Source: an uncultured Clostridia bacterium (GTDB lineage: Bacteria; Bacillota; Clostridia; Christensenellales; UBA1242). From it: 64,000 nt of DNA. Position 1 is the stretch's first letter. Every line of letters starts with the position of its first letter. The notes under the pieces were generated by a model. The model saw only the letters and a program-made list of their open reading frames with translations, was not told the origin of the DNA and ran no database searches. The DNA lies in the NCBI GenBank assembly GCA_934793215.1, contig CAKVOP010000004.1:1-64000 (forward strand). Direction: 5' to 3'. Of this stretch, positions 8,539-17,350 are shown piece by piece. The position numbers were made by a program, and so were the translations under genes.

Positions 8539-8610
8539 GAGAATATCGGAATCGAACCGATGACCTCCTGCTTGCAAGGCAGGCGCTCTAGCCAGCTGAG
8601 CTAATCCCCC
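8534..8610 (-). tRNA. tRNA-Ala (TGC)
   Basis: A 77-nt cloverleaf on the minus strand with encoded CCA. The acceptor begins GGGGGAT, the D arm is AGCTCAGCTGG, the anticodon loop is CTTGCAA (anticodon TGC), and the T arm contains GGTTCGATTCC. A strong terminator follows. Confidence 0.96.
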
Positions 8611-8786
8611 GAATGCTCTTAAAGATTATCACATTTATGTATTTTTGTCAACATTTTTAAAGCAATTTTTTTACTTTTTTTGATATGTTTTATTAATTTT
8701 TGCAAAAACTAAATGATATAATACAAAGTTAAGGTATAATTACTAATTATTTTTGCTTTACAGCCTAAAAATTTTTAATTATGCTA

Positions 8787-8815
8787 TTGAAATATATTTT
8801 TCGTTGTGCTATAAT
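8787..8815 (+). promoter_or_regulatory. Promoter for the secreted repeat protein
   Basis: TTGAAA, 17-nt spacer with TG two bases before the -10, TATAAT. Confidence 0.8.
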
Positions 8816-8837
8816 ATCAGTAATAATGGAGGGAAAT

Positions 8838-9896
8838 ATGTCCAAGAAATTAGTTAAAATTTTATCTATTTGCGCATTCGCAGTTCTTGTTCCACTTATT
8901 ATTTTAGGGGTGGCTTTATCCGTTGCTGGAAATAAGGCTGTAACTCTTTCAATATTTGATGGTGGAAACAGTGTTGTAGACCATACTACATCAAAAGTTG
9001 CAATCTTTATAAATAATAAAGAGCAAACTTCAAACAAGATCACAGTTAAACAGGGGACTGCTGTAACAGTTACTTGGGAAGGAACTGGCTTTGAATTTAA
9101 TGGTTGGTTCGACGGAAATGAAAGCGAAGCTCAAGGGCAAGATGCCGTAAGTACTGAAAAATCTTACACTTTCAATCTTAACCATGATCGCGTTTTAACC
9201 GCAATTAAGCATTATGTTTCATATCAAGTTGAGGTTCAATTCAAAGAGGGCTCTTCTGCAAAGAACACTATTTACTATTCTCGAAATGTTGATGAACTTG
9301 GAAATGTAACTGGTTCATTTGGGGCCTATGGTGTAACTCGTGCAGGATACACATTCAAAGGTCTTAAATACAATGGCAATGTTTATGAAGTGAACGTTGA
9401 TGGAACAGATTATACTTTTGGCGGAACTAGTCTTGAAAACGCTCTTCTTTCAAGTGACACATATTCTATAAACGCAGTTGCAGTTTGGGAAAGCGAATAC
9501 GAAAATCTTAATATCAATCTTTACACAGACGTTGATTCAACATATTCTGTTTATGGTGTTAAAGACGGCATAGAAACAAGACTTTACAACTTGGAGTATG
9601 CTTTTGAGTTTGTAGATACTCAAAACGGTGCAGACCTTGCAGACAGCTATTATGAAAGTTTGTTTGGTGGCTATGATAAATTTATTATTAAAGACGCAAA
9701 CAATAGTGAAGTTGTATTTGATGACGACAATATCAAAGTAACTATCAATGAATTGTCGACCCCAGAAGATTACAATATTTCTATGACAGGCTATACAACC
9801 TTAAAAGATCTTATTGATATAATCGCAGATGCAAGAGGAAGCAAATTAACAGATGCTGATTTCGTTAAAATTACTTTCGCTTTCAAAAAAGCTTAA
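8838..9896 (+). CDS. Secreted or membrane-anchored repeat protein
   Basis: A 352-residue protein. Residues 1-35 form a signal peptide or anchor (SKKLVKILSICAFAVLVPLI). Two Listeria-Bacteroides (InlB B-repeat-like) beta-grasp units follow: about 60-120 with GWFDGNESEAQG, and about 125-210 with TRAGYTFKGLKYNG and a closing VAVWE. The rest, about 215-352, has no recognised domain. The start at 8838 is chosen because GGAGGG lies 5-10 nt upstream, rather than an earlier Met at 8781 that overlaps the promoter. It is monocistronic with a strong terminator. It is likely a cell-surface protein; the ligand is unknown. Confidence 0.78.
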   Translation: MSKKLVKILSICAFAVLVPLIILGVALSVAGNKAVTLSIFDGGNSVVDHTTSKVAIFINNKEQTSNKITVKQGTAVTVTWEGTGFEFNGWFDGNESEAQGQDAVSTEKSYTFNLNHDRVLTAIKHYVSYQVEVQFKEGSSAKNTIYYSRNVDELGNVTGSFGAYGVTRAGYTFKGLKYNGNVYEVNVDGTDYTFGGTSLENALLSSDTYSINAVAVWESEYENLNINLYTDVDSTYSVYGVKDGIETRLYNLEYAFEFVDTQNGADLADSYYESLFGGYDKFIIKDANNSEVVFDDDNIKVTINELSTPEDYNISMTGYTTLKDLIDIIADARGSKLTDADFVKITFAFKKA

Positions 9897-9910
9897 AAAT
9901 TATTAATATT

Positions 9911-9947
9911 AAAAGTCTTACCTATAATTATTAAGTAAGACTTTTTT
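9911..9947 (+). terminator. Terminator after the secreted repeat gene
   Basis: AAAGTCTTAC / GTAAGACTTT stem plus T run. Confidence 0.88.
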
Positions 9948-10082
9948 GTTTGTGAGAATTTATATTTGAAAAAAATCTATAAATAATTTGTTATAGCGAA
10001 AATGAATATATCAAAACATATGAAAGAAATGTTTTTTGCTTATTTGATTGTGTTTTAAAATTTTTTGTGTTAAACTACTGAT

Positions 10083-10679
10083 ATGAAAATCGTAAGTGCT
10101 AGTTATAAAACAAGCGTCATAGACGCGAATAACCTTTTGAATGATGGGGTTCCTGAATTTGCTTTCGTGGGAAGAAGCAATGTTGGAAAAAGTTCTTTAA
10201 TCAATGTGCTCACAGGCGTAAAGGGGTTGGCAAAAACTTCTGGAACGCCTGGGAAAACACGAATGGTAAATTATTTTGACATAAACAATCAATTTCGTTT
10301 TGTGGATTTGCCGGGCTATGGTTTTGCGAAAGTGGAGAAAAGCCACCTTGATGTGTGGTCATCTCTTATGGGGCAATACCTTCAGTTATCGCCTCAACTC
10401 TTGACAACTTTTGTACTTTTAGACATTAGGCACGAGCCTACCAGCCAAGATAAGCAAATGATAAACTTTTTAGTTTATTACGGCTTACCTTTTATGATTA
10501 TTGCAACGAAAGCGGACAAAATAGCAAAAACAAAAGTGCGTCAAGCGGTTGGAGTTCTTGCTAAATCACTAAATTTAAGAGCGGATGCGATTATTCCAAC
10601 AAGCAGTGAAAGTGCTTACGGCAAAGACAAATTGCTTTCATATATTGAAAATAAATTGGCAGGATATTATGAAAAATAA
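10083..10679 (+). CDS. engB: Ribosome biogenesis GTPase EngB/YsxC
   Basis: A 198-residue P-loop GTPase of the EngB/YihA/YsxC family, needed for late 50S subunit assembly. Motifs: G1 GRSNVGKSS (30-38), G2 Thr in SGTPGKTR (53-60), G3 DLPGYG (75-80), G4 TKAD (142-145) and G5 SSE (174-176). Length is usual for the family. Its stop overlaps the start of the downstream 23S rRNA methyltransferase by 11 nt, giving a two-gene ribosome-assembly operon. No strong ribosome site is seen before the ATG. Confidence 0.95.
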   Translation: MKIVSASYKTSVIDANNLLNDGVPEFAFVGRSNVGKSSLINVLTGVKGLAKTSGTPGKTRMVNYFDINNQFRFVDLPGYGFAKVEKSHLDVWSSLMGQYLQLSPQLLTTFVLLDIRHEPTSQDKQMINFLVYYGLPFMIIATKADKIAKTKVRQAVGVLAKSLNLRADAIIPTSSESAYGKDKLLSYIENKLAGYYEK

Positions 10680-11904
10680 AAGAGTAACTTCTCTTGTTAC
10701 AGGCTATGGCTATGACGGCGAGGGAGTTTGCAGGGTAGAGGGAAAGGTAACTTTCCTTCCTTTTGTAATAGAAGGGGAAGAGGTTGAATTTTATTTGGAG
10801 CAAGAAACCTCATCTTTCTGCAAGGGAAAATTAAGTAAGGTGATTTCACCCAGCCCTTTAAGGCAAACAGCACCATGTCCATATTTTGGCAGGTGCGGAG
10901 GCTGTTCTTATCAGCATATGAGTTATGAAAATGAAATCAAAATTAAAAAGAGTCTTTTTGTTTCGCATCTTAAAAAGGTTGGGTACGATGGCTCAATACA
11001 AGTATTCCCAAGTTCTCAAAGATATGGTTATCGTAATAAAATCAAACTATTTGTGCAAGACGAAAAAATTGGGCTCAAATATCGTGGCGGTGATAAAGTT
11101 ATAGACATTGAAGCATGTAAACTTGTCACAAGCAAAATCAATGATGCGATTGTAAGTGTCAAAAATTTTATCAAAGGCAACAAATTATTTGATATTTTTA
11201 ATGAAATTGTAATAAGAGAAGAAAAAGAGCAATTATTAATTAATTTTTATAAAAAAGTAGACAAAACGGTTGATTTTCAAGGACTTTTCTTACTTCTAGG
11301 AAGAAAATCTGGCATTTTTGAGACATATAAAGGCTTTACAATCCATGTGCTGGGTATTGAAGAAATCGAGATTGAGGAAAGCGGCCTAAAATGCTCTTTT
11401 AAACCCACTTCTTTCCATCAAGTTAACAATTATATTATGCCCGCACTTTATGAGCGTGTTTTGAAAGAATCGCAAGGGGATAATGTGCTTAATTGTTATA
11501 GTGGGGCGGGTGTTTTGAGTGGGATACTTTTGACCAAAAGCAAACGTGTTATTGGCATTGAACTGGGTGTAAGTGAACATGAAGACGCTGAAAAATTTAA
11601 AGAAAGAAATAATTTGAAAGGGCTTTTAAACATGCATGGAGATTGTGCAGAAGTCCTTGGAAGAATTCATGAAAAATTTGATTGTGTTGTGGTTGACCCT
11701 CCAAAAGCGGGTATGGACAAGAAAGTATGTCAGGCAATCAATAATTTTGAGGCTAACAAGTTGATATATGTCTCTTGTGATAGTGCAACAATGGTCCGTG
11801 ATGTGACGAGGTTGTCCAATTTTAAAGTTACAAAAGCATTTTTGTTTGATATGTTTGCTTGTACTGGTGAATATGAAGCTCTTATTGTAATGGAGAAAAA
11901 ATAA
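10669..11904 (+). CDS. 23S rRNA (uracil-C5)-methyltransferase, RumA/RlmD/RlmCD type
   Basis: A 411-residue SAM-dependent enzyme that methylates a uridine of 23S rRNA at C5. An N-terminal TRAM-like domain covers residues 1-60. The 4Fe-4S cysteines are C70, C76, C79 (CPYFGRCGGC) and C150. The Rossmann motif is NCYSGAGVLSG, then VVVDPPKAG, and the catalytic Cys lies in YVSCDSATMVRD. I chose the start at 10669, overlapping the end of engB, because the longer frame from 10585 would run through engB and the TRAM start MKNKRVTSL fits the family. The exact target site (U747, U1939 or both) cannot be told from sequence. Confidence 0.9.
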   Translation: MKNKRVTSLVTGYGYDGEGVCRVEGKVTFLPFVIEGEEVEFYLEQETSSFCKGKLSKVISPSPLRQTAPCPYFGRCGGCSYQHMSYENEIKIKKSLFVSHLKKVGYDGSIQVFPSSQRYGYRNKIKLFVQDEKIGLKYRGGDKVIDIEACKLVTSKINDAIVSVKNFIKGNKLFDIFNEIVIREEKEQLLINFYKKVDKTVDFQGLFLLLGRKSGIFETYKGFTIHVLGIEEIEIEESGLKCSFKPTSFHQVNNYIMPALYERVLKESQGDNVLNCYSGAGVLSGILLTKSKRVIGIELGVSEHEDAEKFKERNNLKGLLNMHGDCAEVLGRIHEKFDCVVVDPPKAGMDKKVCQAINNFEANKLIYVSCDSATMVRDVTRLSNFKVTKAFLFDMFACTGEYEALIVMEKK

Positions 11905-11913
11905 TAAAATCTT

Positions 11914-11941
11914 TTGTAAAAAGATAGAATTATGCTATACT
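11914..11941 (+). promoter_or_regulatory. Promoter for the 11966 gene
   Basis: TTGTAA, 16-nt spacer, TATACT; 24 nt before the ATG. Confidence 0.6.
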
Positions 11942-11965
11942 AAACACATAAAAAGGGGAATCGCT

Positions 11966-12532
11966 ATGAATAGAATAAAAAAACGCCCACCATATATTGA
12001 ATATCAAGTCGCTTTTGATACTTTTACTACTTATCGAAAGGAGTTAAACGAATGTGCAGAAAAAATGCCTGAAAGTTTTTCTTCCATGTTTCAAGCGGTC
12101 AAATTTATGGGAGCAAATGAAGATCCTATTGCTATGGATGTTGTTGCTTATTTCTATAAATCTGGCGTACCAGACCTATTAGGCGAAAACTATATGAAGT
12201 ATATTCGCTGGGAGGTCGCATCAGCAGCAAGAGGTAATGAGTTCGCCATAGAAAAATTGCAATTTCTAATTGGATACGCTTGTACAAATATTATGGATAG
12301 CGAAGATTATGATACTATTGTGTACAAAAATGACATAACTGACTACAATGCCTTGTATGTGATAGGCAAAAACCTCTGCAAGGTGCTTGCGAAGGATTAC
12401 CTTAACGCTTTTCCTATAGACCTAGCAAGTGAAGAAGATGAAACCAGTCCTTATAGTAAAGAAGCGTTTTACAATCTCCGCAATATGATTGATAGTGCGA
12501 CAGAAAAAACAATCCAAATAATGAAATCTTAA
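11966..12532 (+). CDS. Hypothetical protein
   Basis: A 188-residue soluble, helix-rich protein with no signal peptide, membrane segment or recognised motif. AAGGGG lies about 8 nt before the ATG. Its 3' end overlaps the 3' end of the convergent gene at 12529 by 4 nt, so the two stops interlock and no terminator separates them. Function unknown; length and composition support a real gene. Confidence 0.68.
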   Translation: MNRIKKRPPYIEYQVAFDTFTTYRKELNECAEKMPESFSSMFQAVKFMGANEDPIAMDVVAYFYKSGVPDLLGENYMKYIRWEVASAARGNEFAIEKLQFLIGYACTNIMDSEDYDTIVYKNDITDYNALYVIGKNLCKVLAKDYLNAFPIDLASEEDETSPYSKEAFYNLRNMIDSATEKTIQIMKS

Positions 12533-12978
12533 TTAGTCGCAAATATATCTTGTAACAAGGCTAATCTCTCATTGATTATTTTAATAATGTCATGTTCAAA
12601 ACTTGATTGTGAAGAAAGTGCAATCAAGTTTTTTATTAAGTGTGCTTCGTGACCTATAAATTCAAGTAGAGTGGCGGTTTTGTCAGGTTTAAACGAATAT
12701 TTGTTGTGAGCAATCTCATAGTCAAAAATGACTTCCAGTTTCTTGATTTGACGCTCATTTAGTGAATACATTTTGCTTGTACGCAAAAAACCACCTAAAA
12801 AGAAGAGACAACTTTTAATTTTTGACAAGGTATCAAAAGTGTCGTCTATCAATGCCCTATTTTTCTCATTGTCTACTTGCACAAACATAAAGCCTTTTTC
12901 TTTCATAGCTTCGGCATATGCACGTGCCATGATTTCATAAGTGGAACAATTTAAAACTTGGTCATCATTATATTCCAT
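12529..12978 (-). CDS. Hypothetical protein
   Basis: A 149-residue soluble helical protein that I do not recognise. AGAGGG precedes the ATG on the minus strand. It converges on the 11966 gene with a 4-nt overlap of the coding ends. The sequence has no signal peptide and no Cys/His metal motif. Confidence 0.66.
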   Translation of the reverse strand: MEYNDDQVLNCSTYEIMARAYAEAMKEKGFMFVQVDNEKNRALIDDTFDTLSKIKSCLFFLGGFLRTSKMYSLNERQIKKLEVIFDYEIAHNKYSFKPDKTATLLEFIGHEAHLIKNLIALSSQSSFEHDIIKIINERLALLQDIFATN

Positions 12979-13224
12979 AAAACCCTCTTCTGTGTTTATT
13001 TATGACAATTAGACAAGTTTTGTGATGAAAGAAAAGTAAAATAAGTTGCATTCTACACGCATTTGTTTTATAATGAAAAGTAGTGATTGAAGGTTTTATT
13101 GCAACCAACTTGACATTTTATACCATATGGAAAGACTCGCAAATTTAATATATGAAATAACATAAAAATTAAAGTAAACACATGTTGCTTGTTTTAGAAT
13201 CAATTCTTTCACTTAAAAACATTT

Positions 13225-13299
13225 GCTCCCATAGTGAAGTGGATATCACAAACGTCTTCGGAACGTTTATCGAGGGTTCGAGTCCTTCTGGGAGCACCA
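13225..13299 (+). tRNA. tRNA-Arg (TCG)
   Basis: A 75-nt cloverleaf with encoded CCA. Acceptor GCTCCCA/TGGGAGC, D arm GTGAAGTGGATATCAC, anticodon stem AACGT/ACGTT with loop CTTCGGA (anticodon TCG), and T arm GGGTTCGAGTCC. Confidence 0.93.
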
Positions 13300-13304
13300 T
13301 ATAT

Positions 13305-13330
13305 CCTTTCTTAAAGGTTTTTATTTTAGA
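13305..13330 (+). terminator. Terminator of tRNA-Arg
   Basis: CCTTT-CTT-AAAGG followed by a T-rich run. A second stem, CGCTAC/GTAGCG (about 13348-13379) before ATTTTTG, may act as a back-up. Confidence 0.6.
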
Positions 13331-13493
13331 AAAGTGTAAAAAATCCGCTACGATGTCCATAAGAAGGGCGAGGTAGCGATTTTTGTTTTATCCGTAACTA
13401 TAAATAAAAATTATTTAAAAAACTCTCAAAAAATATTAACACCAGTCTAAAAATTGTAGAAAATTTAAAAATAATGGTTCGTTTATAAATAAC

Positions 13494-13522
13494 TTGCCAA
13501 TTTTTGTAATTTATTGTATACT
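13494..13522 (+). promoter_or_regulatory. Promoter for the surface operon
   Basis: TTGCCA, 17-nt spacer, TATACT; about 65 nt before the 13589 start. Confidence 0.7.
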
Positions 13523-13588
13523 ACTTTTACACTTAAAATTATTACATTTAATATTTTTTTTGAACAATAATAAAAGTAAGGAGTTTTT

Positions 13589-16500
13589 ATGAAAAAAGCA
13601 TTTACCAAAATTATGTTATGTTTAGGGGTCGCGGTTCTAGGTCTGCTCTCATCTTTTGCGTGCTCATGTGGGTTTTCAAAAGGTGGAGATGATTCGGATT
13701 TAATTCCAGATGATGCCCAGTCTAAAATTAGTGCTATTTCATCTGTAAATAGTAACACTATTGAAATTAAGTTAAGTAGTGACAGCAAACTTGTTGGAAC
13801 ATCTAATGTCAGAGTAGTGGCACTAAAAGCATATCAATATTTGGAAAGTGACAACTTTGCTGGTCTTTCACAAGACATCATAGATTTGGACGATATTGAA
13901 AACTACACAATCGGGGACTATACTCTTGGAAGTGAAAAGACCATTAGTTTTGACCGCTATGATGACATGGGAGAATCGGCAGGGTATGACAACCTTTATA
14001 ACAAATATTATCTTGTACATGAAGATAGAATTGTAAAAGGTCCTATTTATGCAACCGAAATTGAGGCCAAATATAACGAAACACCTGTTTTAAACATTAA
14101 ATCTAAAAAAGGTTTGTTTGCAGAATGGAATGGCTTTTCAACTTACAAAGATTTGGGTGCATCTCACACAGTTATTAATTTCCCTATCGAAACATTAATT
14201 CACCCTAATGAATTATTTGAAGATGGCGTGGAAGTTCCTTTGGAGATAAGTGAACAAGATAAAGCAAAATACATAGAGTTTGTTTCTAACGGAAAGACTT
14301 ATTATTTTAAGAAAAACTTGGTTGAACAGTGGGATAAAGAGATTAAAGATTACTATAGCCAAGGTTCACAGATAACAGCAATTATCGTTGCTCGTCCAAA
14401 CAGTAATGAAGAGCAATTTCCTCAAAAGTTCACCTATGCACCTTATTCAACCCAAGGCACAAAAATGATGGGACTCAACACATCAAATAGTTATGGATTT
14501 AATTATTATGTTGCGTTAATAGAATTTTTAGCAAATCGTTACAGCGAAAATAATTTTGCGAAAGGTTACATTTCCAATTTTGTAATTGGCAATGAAATAG
14601 ATTACGCGAAGGATTACAACAGAATTTCAGCAAAACAAGCAAGTTTAGATACATACATGGAAGAGTATTCAAGACTTATGCGTTTATGCAATTTGGCAAC
14701 AAGAAAATATTCAAAAAATATAACTGTTGCGTTCCCAACAACCCAAGCATGGGCACAACGAGGATATACTCTTATAGGCGATCAAGTTCAAGCATATGTT
14801 CCAAAACAAATGATTGAATGGCTTAATGTAAAGACTAAAATGGAAGGAGACTATAACTGGGGATTAGCTCCACATGTTTACGGTTATCACCTTCCTCAGG
14901 CCGGCGTTTATTATTTAGATACATACAAAAACCCAAAAACAATTCTTGGCTCTGGAGATATGGTTGGCGGTATAAATGCTGGAATGACAAACGACTATAA
15001 CACAACTTCTAAAATTACATTTTCAAATCTTGAACTTCTAGATGACTATTTAAATCAAGATAACTTAAAATTTGGAAATACTGCACGTAGTGTATATTTA
15101 ACCGAGTCGGGGGTTTCAAGTTTTTGGAATGGCGAGCCATATGGGGGAGAAAATATACAAGCTGCAACCATAGCGTCAGTATACTATAAAATTTCGCAAT
15201 TAGATTCAATTAAATCATTCAGTTATTATCGTGCTTTTGACAACAAAACAGAGGCAGACGCCTATGCATTGTTTGGACTTCTTAAAAGTGATTACAAAGA
15301 AAATGCAACTTATGAAGCAAAGCCTGCGTATGAGGTCTATAAGTACATAGACACGCAATATTCAAAAGTTGTTGCTGAAAAATATTTAAAATATATTGAA
15401 TATTTTGATAAAAATCAAAATTTGCAAAAGTATGGAGAAGGTTTCAACTCTTATGAAGATTTGTTGAATATCTTTGACACAAATCATGTTTTTGATTTTG
15501 ATTGGGGAAAAGCCACACCAGTTACAGCAGATAGAGTTTATGAATATGAAGATAAAATTGACATGCAGGGTGTAAAATTTGAAAGTCAATCATTCTTGTT
15601 TGATGGGAATGTGCATTCTCTTTCAATTTCAGGGAATCTCCCAACAGGGGTTACGGTTGAATATTCACAAAATAATTCTCGCAGTGAAATAGGTTCGACT
15701 ACTGTTTTAGCAACTTTTACGAAAGATGGAGAAATCGTTGCACGAAGACAGGCGACTCTTGAAGTTAGTAAAATTTATACAAATAAAAAAGAATATGCGG
15801 TTAATGAAAAGATATTTGTTACGCCTTATATTGATTTAGATCTTGGAAAAGATGCTTGGATTGGAATTTATAAGGAAAATGCAAGCATAGAGACAGACCC
15901 TTCATTATATTGGTATTCATTCAATACAGAACAAGACGGCAAATTAAGAACCGTATGCTTGCAAGAGCAGATGGATAATAAACAAGGGGCAATTATTGCC
16001 GGGAACTATACAATTTGTTATTTTACTGATGGTTCGTACAATGTAAGATATAAAACGACTATAAAAGTTCTTCCAACAACAAAAATTGATGTTGATTTAA
16101 CAAATGTTGAGCTTGTTAGTGATTCTGTAACAGAAGATGGCGGTGCGCATTCATTATTAATAAAAAATGAAGAAAACTTGCCAAATGGTGTAACAGTAAA
16201 TTATGAAGGAAACAATCAATCCCAACCTGGAATTTATCAAATTAAAGCAAACTTTATAAAAGATGATAAAGTAATAGAAATCCGTTATGCAGTTTTAACA
16301 ATAGAGGCTGATGATATTAATAGACTTGTGATTAATAAGACTCAATTTGAACAAGGCGAAGATATCCTTATAACCGCGACTGCACCAGCAAACTCTGCCA
16401 ACAAAACTTGGTGGGTTGGGCTATACCTTTTAGAAGATGACCTTACCGACACTAGCGTCGAATCAATTTATTGGTATTATGTAAAAGATGATTTGCACAC

Positions 16501-17350
16501 AAGCGGAACGGCATATAACATTAAAGAACAATCTCACAATAAATCTCGCAGTGACTATGTAAATCTTCCAGTTGGAAACTATAAAGTTGTTCTTTATAAC
16601 ACAAGTGGATATACAATCGAAAAAACTGTTGAAATATCAATAGTGCCATCGATATCAACGGAAACTGGAACTATTTCAACAGACAAAACTTCTTATGCAT
16701 TTGGTGAGGATATTTTAGTGACGGCTACTTGTCCTACAAATGCTGGTTCATCAACTTATTGGGTTGGATTATATCTTCAAGATGAAACGCCATCGGCTGA
16801 TGTTGTATCTATTTATTGGTATTATGTTAAAGATAACACACATGTTTCGGGAACCGCTTACAACATAAAACAGCAAGAGAGCAATGCACCTTTGCGTGGT
16901 GATTATATCAATTTACCAGCAGGAAATTACAAATTAGTTTTATTTAACACTGCAGGTGAAATTGAAGCAACTTCATCATTTACGATTGATGCACCAGTAG
17001 AATCTGGCGAACCTACCATCAGTACTACAAAAACTGAATACAATGTTGGAGAAAAAATTATGGTAACTGCAACATGTCCAAATGATGGTAAGTATTATTG
17101 GGTTGGATTATATCTTTTAAACGATGATGTGTCAAACAGCAAATCAATCTATTGGTATGAAGTTTCTTCCAACACAGCAAATTATCTCTGTGTTCCATCT
17201 GGACAAGCAGTTGATATTAAAACTGCAACTCAAAATGCAGAACGTAACGAATTGTTTGATTTGCCTAGTGGAGAATACAAGCTCGTTTTATTTAACAGTA
17301 GCGGATATACAATTAAGACTTCTGTCCAATTCACAATTGTAGGTGACTAA
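13589..17350 (+). CDS. Glycosidase-like lipoprotein with repeated beta-sandwich domains
   Basis: A 1253-residue exported protein. A signal peptide with a Cys-rich end (SSFACSC, residues 21-27) suggests a lipoprotein, although the lipobox is not canonical. Residues about 60-640 look like a TIM-barrel of the DUF5722 type. E336 in FVIGNEIDY and E506 in YLTESGVSSFW sit where clan GH-A enzymes place acid/base and nucleophile. Two Ig-like units follow (about 657-727 and 834-907), and four beta-sandwich repeats with WVGLY and SIYWY signatures (about 731-830, 913-1020, 1030-1128, 1144-1253). AAGGAG precedes the ATG. The stop overlaps the next ATG by one base, giving translational coupling to the phosphoesterase. 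Likely a surface glycan-acting enzyme; substrate unknown, and DUF5722 assignment is from memory of the family. Confidence 0.75.
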   Translation: MKKAFTKIMLCLGVAVLGLLSSFACSCGFSKGGDDSDLIPDDAQSKISAISSVNSNTIEIKLSSDSKLVGTSNVRVVALKAYQYLESDNFAGLSQDIIDLDDIENYTIGDYTLGSEKTISFDRYDDMGESAGYDNLYNKYYLVHEDRIVKGPIYATEIEAKYNETPVLNIKSKKGLFAEWNGFSTYKDLGASHTVINFPIETLIHPNELFEDGVEVPLEISEQDKAKYIEFVSNGKTYYFKKNLVEQWDKEIKDYYSQGSQITAIIVARPNSNEEQFPQKFTYAPYSTQGTKMMGLNTSNSYGFNYYVALIEFLANRYSENNFAKGYISNFVIGNEIDYAKDYNRISAKQASLDTYMEEYSRLMRLCNLATRKYSKNITVAFPTTQAWAQRGYTLIGDQVQAYVPKQMIEWLNVKTKMEGDYNWGLAPHVYGYHLPQAGVYYLDTYKNPKTILGSGDMVGGINAGMTNDYNTTSKITFSNLELLDDYLNQDNLKFGNTARSVYLTESGVSSFWNGEPYGGENIQAATIASVYYKISQLDSIKSFSYYRAFDNKTEADAYALFGLLKSDYKENATYEAKPAYEVYKYIDTQYSKVVAEKYLKYIEYFDKNQNLQKYGEGFNSYEDLLNIFDTNHVFDFDWGKATPVTADRVYEYEDKIDMQGVKFESQSFLFDGNVHSLSISGNLPTGVTVEYSQNNSRSEIGSTTVLATFTKDGEIVARRQATLEVSKIYTNKKEYAVNEKIFVTPYIDLDLGKDAWIGIYKENASIETDPSLYWYSFNTEQDGKLRTVCLQEQMDNKQGAIIAGNYTICYFTDGSYNVRYKTTIKVLPTTKIDVDLTNVELVSDSVTEDGGAHSLLIKNEENLPNGVTVNYEGNNQSQPGIYQIKANFIKDDKVIEIRYAVLTIEADDINRLVINKTQFEQGEDILITATAPANSANKTWWVGLYLLEDDLTDTSVESIYWYYVKDDLHTSGTAYNIKEQSHNKSRSDYVNLPVGNYKVVLYNTSGYTIEKTVEISIVPSISTETGTISTDKTSYAFGEDILVTATCPTNAGSSTYWVGLYLQDETPSADVVSIYWYYVKDNTHVSGTAYNIKQQESNAPLRGDYINLPAGNYKLVLFNTAGEIEATSSFTIDAPVESGEPTISTTKTEYNVGEKIMVTATCPNDGKYYWVGLYLLNDDVSNSKSIYWYEVSSNTANYLCVPSGQAVDIKTATQNAERNELFDLPSGEYKLVLFNSSGYTIKTSVQFTIVGD

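Noticed and set aside
13169..13376. Frames on both strands near tRNA-Arg
   Set aside because: They arise from the tRNA sequence itself.
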